From positions 45,496 to 87,501 of the forward strand of contig PHBX01000027.1 of NCBI GenBank assembly GCA_002842045.1: a stretch of 42,006 nt of DNA. Reading direction: 5' to 3'. Shown in pieces: positions 34,236 to 42,006 of this stretch. The notes under the pieces are model-generated. The model searched no databases. It was given only the letters and a program-made list of their open reading frames with translations, and was not told the DNA's origin. Each line of letters starts with the position of its first letter. Within the stretch, counting starts at the first letter, position 1. Made by a program: the position numbers and the translations under genes. This DNA comes from Chloroflexi bacterium HGW-Chloroflexi-3. GTDB lineage: Bacteria; Chloroflexota; Anaerolineae; Anaerolineales; Anaerolineaceae.

Positions 34236-34807
34236 TGGGAACGACAATCATCGCACCACCAGCACGGATACCGATCTGGTTACGGGTTGGCTTGTGGGTA
34301 ACCCGGCGGGTTACCGGTAAAGATCTATTACCTCCTCGCTTGCTAGCCTGGTACCCTAAAGCTGCATACTCTTCGGGCGTAATGGAAGCTCTGGTGGCGC
34401 ATTCTGACAAAAATCTAAGTGCCCGCATGCTTAAACTGGTGCGTATGCAGGCTTCATTCAGCGCAGCCTGTCCGTTTTGTATCGATATGAACAGCCAGCG
34501 TTTCCGGGAATATGACATCAACCAACAGGAATTAGCAGCCATTCAGGGACTGGTTTCGGCAGAAGATGTCACTACCTTCACGGATCGTGAACGTCTGGCA
34601 TTGCGATATGCCCAACTGATTTCTGCCACACCATTGAGTTTTCCGGATGCGATAATGCGTAAAATAAAGGCGGCATTCACTGAAAAAGAAATTGTTATAT
34701 TGGCGACCACGGCTGCCCAGGTGAATTACTGGGCACGTCTGATCCAGGCGCTCGGGGCACCACCTGCTGGATTTATGGAACCTGGTGAGTGGCCTGAATT
34801 GACTTAA
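34235..34807 (+). CDS. Carboxymuconolactone decarboxylase/AhpD-like protein
   Basis: A 190-residue all-helical protein of the AhpD-like group. The redox motif CPFC is at 79-82, in the context ACPFCIDMNS, with Asn where AhpD has the His. FTDRERLALRYAQLIS and ATTAAQVNYWARLIQAL are typical of the fold. Members act as alkylhydroperoxidase partners or as decarboxylases; the CxxC favours a peroxide or redox role. The ATG at 34235 overlaps the previous stop; an upstream TTG at 34190 would overlap that gene more and is less likely. The 3' end overlaps the convergent DUF3592 gene by four bases. Confidence 0.88.
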   Translation: MGTTIIAPPARIPIWLRVGLWVTRRVTGKDLLPPRLLAWYPKAAYSSGVMEALVAHSDKNLSARMLKLVRMQASFSAACPFCIDMNSQRFREYDINQQELAAIQGLVSAEDVTTFTDRERLALRYAQLISATPLSFPDAIMRKIKAAFTEKEIVILATTAAQVNYWARLIQALGAPPAGFMEPGEWPELT

Positions 34808-35340
34808 TTTCCTAAAAGGTTCTTCAGAAATGTAGGGGAATTCACACCCAGTGAGGATACGGCTACGATTAATCCAATAATAATGAAGACCGCAGACACA
34901 AGAATGGTAGTAAATGCGCCATTTACTCGCCTTTCCAGAACAGACTCTTCAGGATTATCAGGATCATAGAAAACGGTGACAGCTGATCCTTGAGGGTATT
35001 GTTCAACAATCGATTGTTGTTTGCGAATATTACTGGTCCTCATACCATAATTGAAATTGATTCGGCTACTTTCATATTCCAATCCTCCCACCTGGTATCG
35101 AAAAAATACCTGTGCAATATAGGTGGTGGATCGATTACCTTCTTCATCTGCGCTGGTTTGTGCATCCAACTCTGAAGAGATGATTTCACCTTTCGTTGTT
35201 GACCATTGTTTACTTTGGCTGGCTTTTCTGAAACTTGCCACCAATTTAATCAACATACTAACCCCAATACCAACAAACACCAGGCAGAATATAATGATCA
35301 GAAAGAACGCCCAAGAATTGGGTTGAACAGTCGATGCCAT
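34804..35340 (-). CDS. DUF3592 membrane protein
   Basis: From the ATG at 35340 (AAAGGGG upstream) this is a 178-residue protein with one helix near each end and a beta-rich extracytoplasmic domain between. The typical DUF3592 elements are present: WSTTKGEIISSEL, FFRYQVGGLEYESSRI, and YPQGSAVTVFYDPDNPEESVLE. An ATG six codons upstream is possible but has no ribosome binding site. The family has no known biochemical function. It converges with the AhpD-like gene with a four-base overlap. Confidence 0.85.
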   Translation of the reverse strand: MASTVQPNSWAFFLIIIFCLVFVGIGVSMLIKLVASFRKASQSKQWSTTKGEIISSELDAQTSADEEGNRSTTYIAQVFFRYQVGGLEYESSRINFNYGMRTSNIRKQQSIVEQYPQGSAVTVFYDPDNPEESVLERRVNGAFTTILVSAVFIIIGLIVAVSSLGVNSPTFLKNLLGN

Positions 35341-35476
35341 AAGTTTTACCCCTTTCATGTCTATGGTAACAAAAAATAGCCATTAAAAGCAAGTAGGAAT
35401 TTTTTCATATGGATACGACTATCTGATGAGAATTCGCTATAATCTTTTAAACGGGATTCATAAATCTGGAGGTAGT

Positions 35477-37957
35477 ATGCAAGTGAAAAAATGGTTGTTC
35501 GTGTTTTTGATCTTTATTGTGGGTGGCTGTCAGATGTTTGTACCTTCAGTGACACCAACCCCTGATTTTTCTCCAGAAGAAGTCACTCGTTTGCCGGCGT
35601 CCTCTTCCACGCCAGGCGTAATAGTGACTGCCAGACCTGTCTCTGCACCCGTGGATTTTAGCACCAATTCCTGGCAGAACCTGACCATGATACCGATGTC
35701 TGTTTATGATCCAGAGGATGATCTCAGTCCGTATGGCAAGTTACCCGTGGTATTAAGCAGTATCCAGAACCGGGACGTGATCAGTGGGTTAACGGTTGAT
35801 CAGCAAATTTTTCTGGCTCAAAACGGTTTTATCGTGATTAACAGCCAGGAGGAACAATTTAAAGATATCCGTTATTCAATTGCCAAAGAGCAGGGGCAAC
35901 CATACTTTCTGACCACAGATGCAGTGTATCATGCCCTGCACGTGAGCTTTAATGATCTTTTAGAAGCGATGGAAAAAGAAGCCTTACGTCCGATCATGAT
36001 CAAGCTTTTGGAAACAGTTTATCTTAATGTGGATGGATATTATCAATCCAGCATTGGAGATAATATAGAACCAGATGCCCTGTTGGCAAGTAATTACCTG
36101 GCTGTTGCCCTTAAACTATTTTCACCAGAATACCCGCTGCCCAACGAGGTTGAGGTAATGATTGCGGAACAATTGGATCAGATTACTGCTGAAGCCGGAA
36201 AGGGTGAATCTACGTTAATTCCGGGTTTAATAGATGATTACACAGCCTATCGCCCGGTAGGTCATTACACCAGCAGCCCTGAACTCCAACAGTATTTTCG
36301 TGGTATGACCTGGCTGGGACGGGTAGCTTTCAGCTTGAGGAGTATGGGCAATCAGTCTTCCCCCAGCAGGGCGCCATTACTGATCACGTTAGCTTTGCGG
36401 GAAGCCAAACTGGAAGGGGTACCAGCCTATAAAGTCTGGCTGTCTATCCACGCAGTTTTGGACTTCATCATTGGACCCTCTGATGATCCGGGTCCGATAG
36501 AACTTAATGAGCTGATGGAAAGTGTGTATGGCTCGGATATTTATCTGGAGTTATTGCAGGATGAGGATAAATGGCAGGAGTTTCTCTCACAAGTAGAAGA
36601 TTTACCGGCACCGCAAATCAACTCCACTTTTCAGGACACCTCTCTGGAGATGGAATTCGAACGCGATTGGCGCTTCATGGGTCAACGCTTCACCCTGGAT
36701 GGTTTCATTTTCCAGCAATTGATCACCGATAAGGTTACCCGGCGTGCCTTTCCGAAGGGCTTGGACCTGGCAGCTGTGTATGGCTCAGCAGAAGCAGAGA
36801 AGAGCTTGACATTAACGGGTGAGACCGGTTATCCGAATTACACGCAACAGCTGGAGAAGATGAAACACTTTGTCGAGGAATTGCCTGAAGAATTCTGGAC
36901 AGATCGTTTTTACAATGCCTGGCAATTTTCATTTCAGGCACAAATTGAGCCAAAGGGGCTGTCCTATCCTTCCTATATGCAAACACCTGCCTGGCGTTAT
37001 AAGGAAATCAATAGCATGCTCTCCAGCTGGGCACAATTGAAACATGATACCATTTTGTATACGAAAATGCCGGAAGGGTTGGGAGGAGGAGGTCCACCGG
37101 TCTCTGGGCCAGCTCCAGCTTATGTCGAGCCCAATCCAAATGTGTATTATCGCCTGGCATTCGCCACACGCACATTGTATGATGGCTTGAGTGCGACGAT
37201 ATTCGATTGGCAGAACCGTGGTTGGGTGCAATCAGAATTTACCGGTCAACCGGGTTTACAGGAGTATCTGAACCATTTGATGCAGCTGGGTGAAAAGATG
37301 GAGAGTCTCGGAACGATTGCTGAACGCGAACTGCGCGGGGAGGTCCTCAGTGAGGATGATTATTACCGCATTGCCGGCTGCCTGGAATATAAGGAATGTG
37401 TGGATCCAATGGGTTACATGGGGGATTCGATGAAGCCAGACCCGATTCCGGTCATCGCGGCTGTTTCTGGTTTTGAACACGAGATCATGGAGGTTGGGGT
37501 TGGTTTATTGAACCGCATTTATGTAGCCATTCCGATCAATGGTGAAATCTATGTTGCCCAGGGTGGTGTGCTCAGCTATTATGAGTTTATCCAACCACGG
37601 GAGGAGCGATTAACTGATGAGGCATGGCGTGAAAAATTGCAGCAGGATCCTCCGCATGCGCCCGCCTGGACAGTCAATTTTATTGTGCCGGGTGGCAGAA
37701 TCTCGGAAGTATTGGCATTCCGTGTGGGTGATGTGTACGTAGTTACAGAAGAAGGAGGTGATCCCCCCTTGAATCTGCGTGCAGAACCCTCACGTACGGC
37801 TCATGTAGTAACAACGCTTGCGACGGATACTTATTTCGAGATTATTGAAGGGCCTGAATGGGTTGGTAAAGAGACCTGGTGGAAGGTGCGAAGCTTTAAC
37901 GATGGATCTGAAGGCTGGATTCTGGAAAATCAAACCTGGTATCGTCGTTCCTATTAG
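35477..37957 (+). CDS. DUF3160 lipoprotein with C-terminal SH3-like domain
   Basis: A large exported lipoprotein of 826 residues. GGAGGT lies three bases before the ATG at 35477; an ATG at 35426 has none. The signal peptide ends IVGGC, with lipid Cys 18. A Pro/Ser/Thr-rich linker (about 25-55) leads to the DUF3160 domain, about residues 75-740, seen in TDAVYHALHVSF and the long helical body. The last 70 residues are an SH3b-like domain (LNLRAEPSRTAHVVTTLATDTYFEI and EGWILENQTWY). The function of DUF3160 is unknown; SH3b domains often bind cell-wall material. The gene is alone, with a divergent DUF3592 gene upstream. Confidence 0.88.
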   Translation: MQVKKWLFVFLIFIVGGCQMFVPSVTPTPDFSPEEVTRLPASSSTPGVIVTARPVSAPVDFSTNSWQNLTMIPMSVYDPEDDLSPYGKLPVVLSSIQNRDVISGLTVDQQIFLAQNGFIVINSQEEQFKDIRYSIAKEQGQPYFLTTDAVYHALHVSFNDLLEAMEKEALRPIMIKLLETVYLNVDGYYQSSIGDNIEPDALLASNYLAVALKLFSPEYPLPNEVEVMIAEQLDQITAEAGKGESTLIPGLIDDYTAYRPVGHYTSSPELQQYFRGMTWLGRVAFSLRSMGNQSSPSRAPLLITLALREAKLEGVPAYKVWLSIHAVLDFIIGPSDDPGPIELNELMESVYGSDIYLELLQDEDKWQEFLSQVEDLPAPQINSTFQDTSLEMEFERDWRFMGQRFTLDGFIFQQLITDKVTRRAFPKGLDLAAVYGSAEAEKSLTLTGETGYPNYTQQLEKMKHFVEELPEEFWTDRFYNAWQFSFQAQIEPKGLSYPSYMQTPAWRYKEINSMLSSWAQLKHDTILYTKMPEGLGGGGPPVSGPAPAYVEPNPNVYYRLAFATRTLYDGLSATIFDWQNRGWVQSEFTGQPGLQEYLNHLMQLGEKMESLGTIAERELRGEVLSEDDYYRIAGCLEYKECVDPMGYMGDSMKPDPIPVIAAVSGFEHEIMEVGVGLLNRIYVAIPINGEIYVAQGGVLSYYEFIQPREERLTDEAWREKLQQDPPHAPAWTVNFIVPGGRISEVLAFRVGDVYVVTEEGGDPPLNLRAEPSRTAHVVTTLATDTYFEIIEGPEWVGKETWWKVRSFNDGSEGWILENQTWYRRSY

Positions 37958-38022
37958 AAATGGAAATCAAATTATTCCATCAGAGTTTTGAAAAATAATT
38001 TCGAAATCAAGAAGATGTAGAA

Positions 38023-38286
38023 ATGAATATTACTTTTATGTCAAAATCTCGCTTCGGAAAATGGTCAGCTGGATTAAGTATTGCTTTTCTTATTTTAACC
38101 TTGGTGCAATTGTCTGAAGTGATGCGCTTACCTGGAACACTCATTGCATTGATGGGATTACTCGGATTTATTCTCGGCATATTGGCAATCATTAAGTACA
38201 AGGACAGGGCACTACTAACTTGCTTATCTATTCCGGTCGGATTGCTGGTCATTATATTTGCTTTTGCCAATTTTTTCTCTCAATAA
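38023..38286 (+). CDS. Small membrane protein, 87 aa
   Basis: An 87-residue protein with a short basic start and three hydrophobic helices separated by a short charged loop (IKYKDRA). GATGTAG precedes the ATG at 38023; an ATG five codons later (38038) is also possible. No family is recognised with confidence. It follows the DUF3160 gene by 65 bp and precedes a damaged lipoprotein gene. It may be a shortened member of the class of small four-helix membrane proteins often found next to lipoproteins; this is inference. Confidence 0.6.
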   Translation: MNITFMSKSRFGKWSAGLSIAFLILTLVQLSEVMRLPGTLIALMGLLGFILGILAIIKYKDRALLTCLSIPVGLLVIIFAFANFFSQ

Positions 38287-38342
38287 AAATTTTTTCATTA
38301 CTTCACCGATATTATTGCTGTAAAGGAAAAAGGAGTTCAATA

Positions 38343-38597
38343 ATGATGTCAAAAAACATCATGTTGATGATTGGACTAATATTCATCATCTTATTGTTAA
38401 GTGGCTGTAATGCATGGGAAGATGTGTATGAACAAGGAGCTGCTTCCAGTTATACCGTTGTCTCGGTCAAATGTCCAGCTGCGTTCGGGTTAATCAAGGC
38501 AATGGAACCCAGCATCGAACCTGTGGTTATGTGCTGCTGGCAACCCTGGGACTCTTTCTGCCTTCGTTTGTATTTGTGGCGCTTTCTTCCCCATTGA
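38343..38597 (+). CDS. Small lipoprotein, probably frame-disrupted
   Basis: A very good ribosome binding site (AAGGAG, 38330-38335) precedes the ATG at 38343. The frame begins with a clear lipoprotein signal ending LLLSGC (Cys 22). The first 60 residues look normal, but after about SIEP (near 38520) the frame becomes unusual (CCWQPWDSFCLRLYLWRF). At that point another frame opens with a membrane-like helix (GYVLLATLGLFLPSFVFVAL), ending at 38704. This suggests that a frameshift or small deletion near 38510-38530 separated a lipoprotein start from a membrane C-terminus. No homologue is known to me to prove it. Confidence 0.45.
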   Translation: MMSKNIMLMIGLIFIILLLSGCNAWEDVYEQGAASSYTVVSVKCPAAFGLIKAMEPSIEPVVMCCWQPWDSFCLRLYLWRFLPH

Positions 38598-38721
38598 TTC
38601 CTAAATTGAGAAATTCAAAATTCTTTTTCAGTCTGCTGGATGGCATCAATGCTGTATCTCTTGTTTTCCCTGAAAGATTGATACAATTAACCATCAACAA
38701 TTGATTTCCTGTGAGTTAAAA

Positions 38722-40023
38722 ATGAAAAAACCTGTCAGCTACAACCCCCATTCGAGAGATTTATTGGTACATGGTATTGCTTCAGCCAAGGTTGGTGAGA
38801 AGCAATTGGCTTATAAATATCTGGAACGCTATTTGTATCAGGATCCACCGGTAAAAGAACAAATCGATGCCATGTATTATTTGAGTCTGGTCTCTCCAAC
38901 CGAAGCAGAACAAAGAGACTGGATTGAAAAGATTCTGGCAATGGATCCAACCGAAGGAAGGGCTCGCCGTCAATTGGCGATTCTGAACGGGGAATTACAA
39001 ACTGAAAAAATAGTTGATCCTGATCACTTACCCGAGCAAGTTGCCCAGCAGATTCCAACCAATGACCTGAAGCAATTTATCTGTCCACAATGTGGTGGCC
39101 GCATGACCTTTGCGGCGGATGGTCAATCGTTGGTGTGTGAAAATTGTGAGGTAAAGTCTCTGCGGGGAAAACCTGGCACCCGAATCGAAGAAACCAATTT
39201 TTTCATCTCCCTTGCAACTGGTCAGGGGCATTCCAAAGCGGTCAATACCCAGATATCACTTTGTGCGGGGTGTGGGGTGGAATTCATCATACCTGTGCTG
39301 CAACTCAGCTGGCAATGCCCATTTTGCGAATCAAATTATGCTGTGGTGCAAAAAGAAGAGAGGGAAATTCTATTACCAGGTGCCCTGATTCCCTTTAGTC
39401 TGACCGAAAGTCAGGCTTATAAGACACTGATCAGGTGGTGGAAAGGAAGTCAGGATGCCAATGCAGGAAAATTCGAAGCCATGCAGGGCATCTATTTACC
39501 GATCTGGACATTCGATATAGGTGGATTCATCGATTGGCAATTGGAAATCAAAGAGAACCGCCAATGGTATCCCCAAAGCAGCACCAAAGCCATCTTTTAT
39601 GACGATATGCGGGTGCCTGCCACACGCAAGTGTCCACGGCTGATGAACGACTTGATGAACAGTTATGACTTTGATGCCCTGGTGGCATTTGATTATCAGT
39701 ATCTGGTCAACTGGATGGCGGAGAGCTATGATGTGCCAGCTGGTGATGCCGCTATCAGTGCACGCAAACTGGCATTGGAAGCGGAACGCCAATATTTGAC
39801 GGATGTGAATTTTCAACCGATCCGCAATTTAGCGTTAAATACCAGCCGCGTAACCGTTGAACAATACAAACTGGTGCTGGTTCCGGTATGGAGCGTCATG
39901 CTGGTTTTGGGTGCCGAGCGATATCCGGTTATGATCAATGGACAGAATGGCAAGCTATTCAGCACCTATCAGGATGAGAACAAGAATAACTGGCTATCAA
40001 AGATGTTGCGTTGGATGGATTGA
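38722..40023 (+). CDS. Zinc-ribbon protein of unknown function
   Basis: From the ATG at 38722 the protein has 433 residues. Residues about 10-95 are helical with a TPR-like look. Then come four Cys pairs in two zinc ribbons: CPQC 121-124 with CENC 139-142, and CAGC 181-184 with CPFC 199-202. The C-terminal half (about 220-430) is a mixed fold with many aromatic residues (LIRWWKGS, YLPIWTFDIGG) and no visible catalytic motif. No membrane segment is strong. The ribosome binding site is weak (GTGAG). It is 13 bp upstream of the HAD phosphatase gene and likely co-transcribed with it. Confidence 0.75.
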   Translation: MKKPVSYNPHSRDLLVHGIASAKVGEKQLAYKYLERYLYQDPPVKEQIDAMYYLSLVSPTEAEQRDWIEKILAMDPTEGRARRQLAILNGELQTEKIVDPDHLPEQVAQQIPTNDLKQFICPQCGGRMTFAADGQSLVCENCEVKSLRGKPGTRIEETNFFISLATGQGHSKAVNTQISLCAGCGVEFIIPVLQLSWQCPFCESNYAVVQKEEREILLPGALIPFSLTESQAYKTLIRWWKGSQDANAGKFEAMQGIYLPIWTFDIGGFIDWQLEIKENRQWYPQSSTKAIFYDDMRVPATRKCPRLMNDLMNSYDFDALVAFDYQYLVNWMAESYDVPAGDAAISARKLALEAERQYLTDVNFQPIRNLALNTSRVTVEQYKLVLVPVWSVMLVLGAERYPVMINGQNGKLFSTYQDENKNNWLSKMLRWMD

Positions 40024-40036
40024 GGAAAGCGAATCA

Positions 40037-40843
40037 ATGACACAAGCTCCACACGAGATTTTATCCGGGATCAAGGCTTTTGTGCTGGACTTGGATGGCA
40101 CAGTTTTCCTGAGTGACAGGTTGTTGCCCGGTGCGATTGAGTTGGTGGATTACTTAAAGCATTCAAATATCCCCTTTTTATTTTTCACCAATAACTCTTC
40201 CAAACATCGTGGCTTATATGCGGATAAACTCAACCGGCTGGGACTGGATGTAGATGAAAACCTGATTTTTACCTCCGGGGAAGCTACCGCGCTCTTCCTG
40301 CGAGAGCATTTTCCACACATGCAACGGATTGATCTGTATGGGACGCCAGCATTGGAAGAAGAATTCATGGGGCATGGCTTTACTCTGGTCACAGAGCACC
40401 CCCAGGCTTTGGTACTGGGATTTGACACCACCCTGACCTATGCGAAATTATGGCGACTCTGTGATGGTGTGCGTGCCGGAATCCCCTATTTTGCCACCCA
40501 CCCGGATATCAATTGCCCGCTGGAAAATGGCGTCATGCCGGATATTGGTGCCATGATTGCCTTTGTGGCAGCTTCCACCGGTCGCAATCCGGACTATGTT
40601 ATTGGCAAACCCAATCCACCGGTGGTCAGTGCATTAATGAAACGATTTAGGCTGAGAGCCGATCAAATCTGCATGGTGGGAGACCGCCTATACACGGATA
40701 TCGCGCTGGGACAAGCCGGGTTGCGTACGGTGTTGGTGTTGAGTGGAGAGACGAACAAAAAAGATGTCCCTTTGTCTCCCTTTCAACCCGATCTGGTAGT
40801 GAAAAATCTGAAGCATTTGTATACAATCATTAAGAACAGCTAA
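40037..40843 (+). CDS. HAD-superfamily phosphatase, NagD-like (class IIA)
   Basis: A 268-residue cytoplasmic phosphatase. The HAD motifs are DLDGTVF with D18 and D20, the motif II FFTNNSS, the lysine in IGKPNPP and the acidic GDRLYTDI block. The large cap between motifs II and III is typical of class IIA enzymes, which dephosphorylate nucleotides, p-nitrophenyl phosphate or small phosphates (NagD, phosphoglycolate type). GAGGAAAG lies nine bases before the ATG. It is 13 bp after the zinc-ribbon gene and 18 bp before the aldo/keto reductase, so the three probably form an operon. Confidence 0.93.
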   Translation: MTQAPHEILSGIKAFVLDLDGTVFLSDRLLPGAIELVDYLKHSNIPFLFFTNNSSKHRGLYADKLNRLGLDVDENLIFTSGEATALFLREHFPHMQRIDLYGTPALEEEFMGHGFTLVTEHPQALVLGFDTTLTYAKLWRLCDGVRAGIPYFATHPDINCPLENGVMPDIGAMIAFVAASTGRNPDYVIGKPNPPVVSALMKRFRLRADQICMVGDRLYTDIALGQAGLRTVLVLSGETNKKDVPLSPFQPDLVVKNLKHLYTIIKNS

Positions 40844-40861
40844 TTTATAAGGAGGGAAGGG

Positions 40862-41713
40862 ATGCAAAAAAGATTATTGGGAAAAACAGGACATATGTCT
40901 ACGGTTGCAATTTTTGGTGGAGCAGCCTTCTGGGATATCACCCAATCGGTGGCGGATACGGTCATGGAACAGGTGTTAGCAGCCGGGGTGAATCATATCG
41001 ATGTTGCGCCGCAATATGGAATGGCGGAAGAACGTATCGGACCCTGGATGAAGCGGGAAAGAAAGCGCTTCTTTCTGGGTTGTAAAACAATGGAACGCAC
41101 AGCAGAGTCTTCCTGGAATGATTTGCAGACCTCGTTAAAACGTTTGCAGATAGATCAACTTGATCTCTATCAAATCCACGCGATCACATCACAGGAAGAA
41201 CTGGATGCAGCCATGCGAAAAGGAGGCGTGATTGAGACGCTGGTGAAAGCCAAAGAGGAAGGATTGGCACAATATTTAGGAATTACCGGTCATGGAATGC
41301 TAACACCCGCCTTATTCCTGCAGGCCATTCAACGATTTGACTTTGACACGGTCATGTTCCCGCTCAATTATGGGCTGATGGGGCAGGAAGCCTATCGCAA
41401 GGATGCGCTGGCGTTGATTGAAGCCTGCCAGCAATGCAATGTTGGCCGCATGATCATTAAATCGATCGCGCAGGCACCATGGCAGGAAAGACCCAAAACC
41501 CACACTACATGGTATGAGCCCTATCATACGCCGACCGCAGTTCAGGAGGCGATCAATTTTGTGCTTTCCCATGATGTGACCGGTGTTTGTATGGCAGGCG
41601 ATGTAACCGTTATACCCATGGTGCTGCAAGCCTGCGAGCAATTCAGTCCGCTTTCTAAGGAAGAACAGAATGCGTTGATTGAACGTGGTAAAGCGTTGGA
41701 GATGATATTTTAA
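40862..41713 (+). CDS. Aldo/keto reductase
   Basis: A 283-residue (beta/alpha)8 NAD(P)H-dependent oxidoreductase. The catalytic tetrad is visible as D47 (HIDVAPQYG), Y52, K75 (GCKT) and H106 (IHAI). The length is shorter than classic 320-residue AKRs but is common in bacterial short forms. AAGGAGG lies about nine bases upstream of the ATG. Substrate unknown. It is last in the three-gene run starting at 38722. Confidence 0.92.
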   Translation: MQKRLLGKTGHMSTVAIFGGAAFWDITQSVADTVMEQVLAAGVNHIDVAPQYGMAEERIGPWMKRERKRFFLGCKTMERTAESSWNDLQTSLKRLQIDQLDLYQIHAITSQEELDAAMRKGGVIETLVKAKEEGLAQYLGITGHGMLTPALFLQAIQRFDFDTVMFPLNYGLMGQEAYRKDALALIEACQQCNVGRMIIKSIAQAPWQERPKTHTTWYEPYHTPTAVQEAINFVLSHDVTGVCMAGDVTVIPMVLQACEQFSPLSKEEQNALIERGKALEMIF

Positions 41714-41728
41714 ATAATCCTGTATTAC

Positions 41729-41811
41729 GGTGCATTGCACTTGGAGAGAAGAAGAATACATCAAATGGATTATTACGATGATGAATCTTGGAATCAGAAG
41801 TGCATTGCACC
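41729..41811. repeat. Pair of inverted palindromic repeats
   Basis: GGTGCATTGCACTT (41729-41742) and AAGTGCATTGCACC (41798-41811) are inverted relative to each other, differing at one central base, and each contains the near-perfect palindrome GTGCA-T-TGCAC. They flank 55 bases with no gene. They lie just after the aldo/keto reductase and could form a small cruciform, a transcription end, or a miniature mobile element. Confidence 0.65.
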
Positions 41812-42006
41812 TAGTACTCAAAACCCCATTCGCTTCTTACGAGGTATGATGCGTACAGCGAAGGGCGAAAGGGGAAAACGACCGGAGATGGGAGACTTTC
41901 AACGATCACCCGACTTGCTCATTTTAGTGTCCTGAAGATAACATATCTAAAATAGAAGAAACAGCTTTGGGAATAACTGGTTCTGCATACAAATCCTTCC
42001 CATTGA
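41812..42006. other. Gene-free end of the window
   Basis: No supportable gene, RNA or repeat is seen in the last 195 bases. A plus-strand open frame from 41735 to 41935 crosses the inverted repeat, has no ribosome binding site and no recognisable sequence. Confidence 0.5.

Noticed and set aside
41735..41935. 66-aa plus-strand gene at the window end
   Set aside because: It spans an inverted repeat and lacks a ribosome binding site.

Overview
The window reads as a chromosomal piece of a low-to-mid GC bacterium, most likely Chloroflexota, class Anaerolineae. This is an inference from gene content: an R3H/AAA+ ATPase next to tmk, a DUF3160 lipoprotein with a C-terminal SH3-like domain, TPR-GGDEF proteins, a DsbA-like/cyclophilin lipoprotein, PdxS/PdxT vitamin B6 synthesis and an NrfH/NrfA nitrite reductase. 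Lipoprotein signals (a Cys after a short hydrophobic segment) are frequent and there is no sign of an outer-membrane system. I saw no rRNA, tRNA, CRISPR array, phage or intact insertion sequence.

Layout. 1-2.2 kb: a 25-bp tandem repeat, two small unknown genes, the ribosome-rescue hydrolase arfB and 6-phosphogluconolactonase. 2.3-5.8 kb: two consecutive TPR-GGDEF signalling proteins, the first with a degenerate GGDEF site. 6.1-8.6 kb: a GH1 beta-glucosidase and a kinase-fold protein lacking its catalytic residues, closed by a strong terminator. 8.6-13.4 kb (minus strand): a tightly packed set of R3H-ATPase, tmk, foldase lipoprotein and PrsW-like protease. 13.6-16.1 kb (minus): pdxS-pdxT plus an unknown gene behind a good promoter with a palindrome over its -10 box. 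16.2-19.7 kb (minus): a frameshifted methyltransferase, a PAS-GGDEF cyclase, a membrane-anchored rhodanese with an in-frame UGA in its active-site loop, and a membrane protein. 19.8-21.6 kb (minus): nrfHA. 21.7-23.9 kb: two tandem MFS transporters, one broken. 24.1-29.7 kb (plus): a complete ferric-iron-type ABC importer (binding lipoprotein, fused double permease, ATPase) followed by an EamA transporter with a very His-rich tail. 29.8-33.7 kb: a cluster of damaged genes (CPBP protease, GH2 glycosidase, MFS transporter, OppC-type permease). 33.8-42 kb: mostly intact accessory and household genes (AhpD-like, DUF3592, DUF3160, zinc-ribbon protein, HAD phosphatase, aldo/keto reductase).

Two themes stand out. 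First, the rhodanese UGA lies two residues after the catalytic Cys; the frame continues to a normal domain end, and a hairpin meeting the usual bacterial SECIS criteria lies at the right distance, so this may be a selenoprotein. Second, at least five genes carry internal deletions or truncations, several combined with frame changes, concentrated at 21.8-33.7 kb. This is either real gene decay or an assembly problem, and the rhodanese UGA has to be judged against that background.
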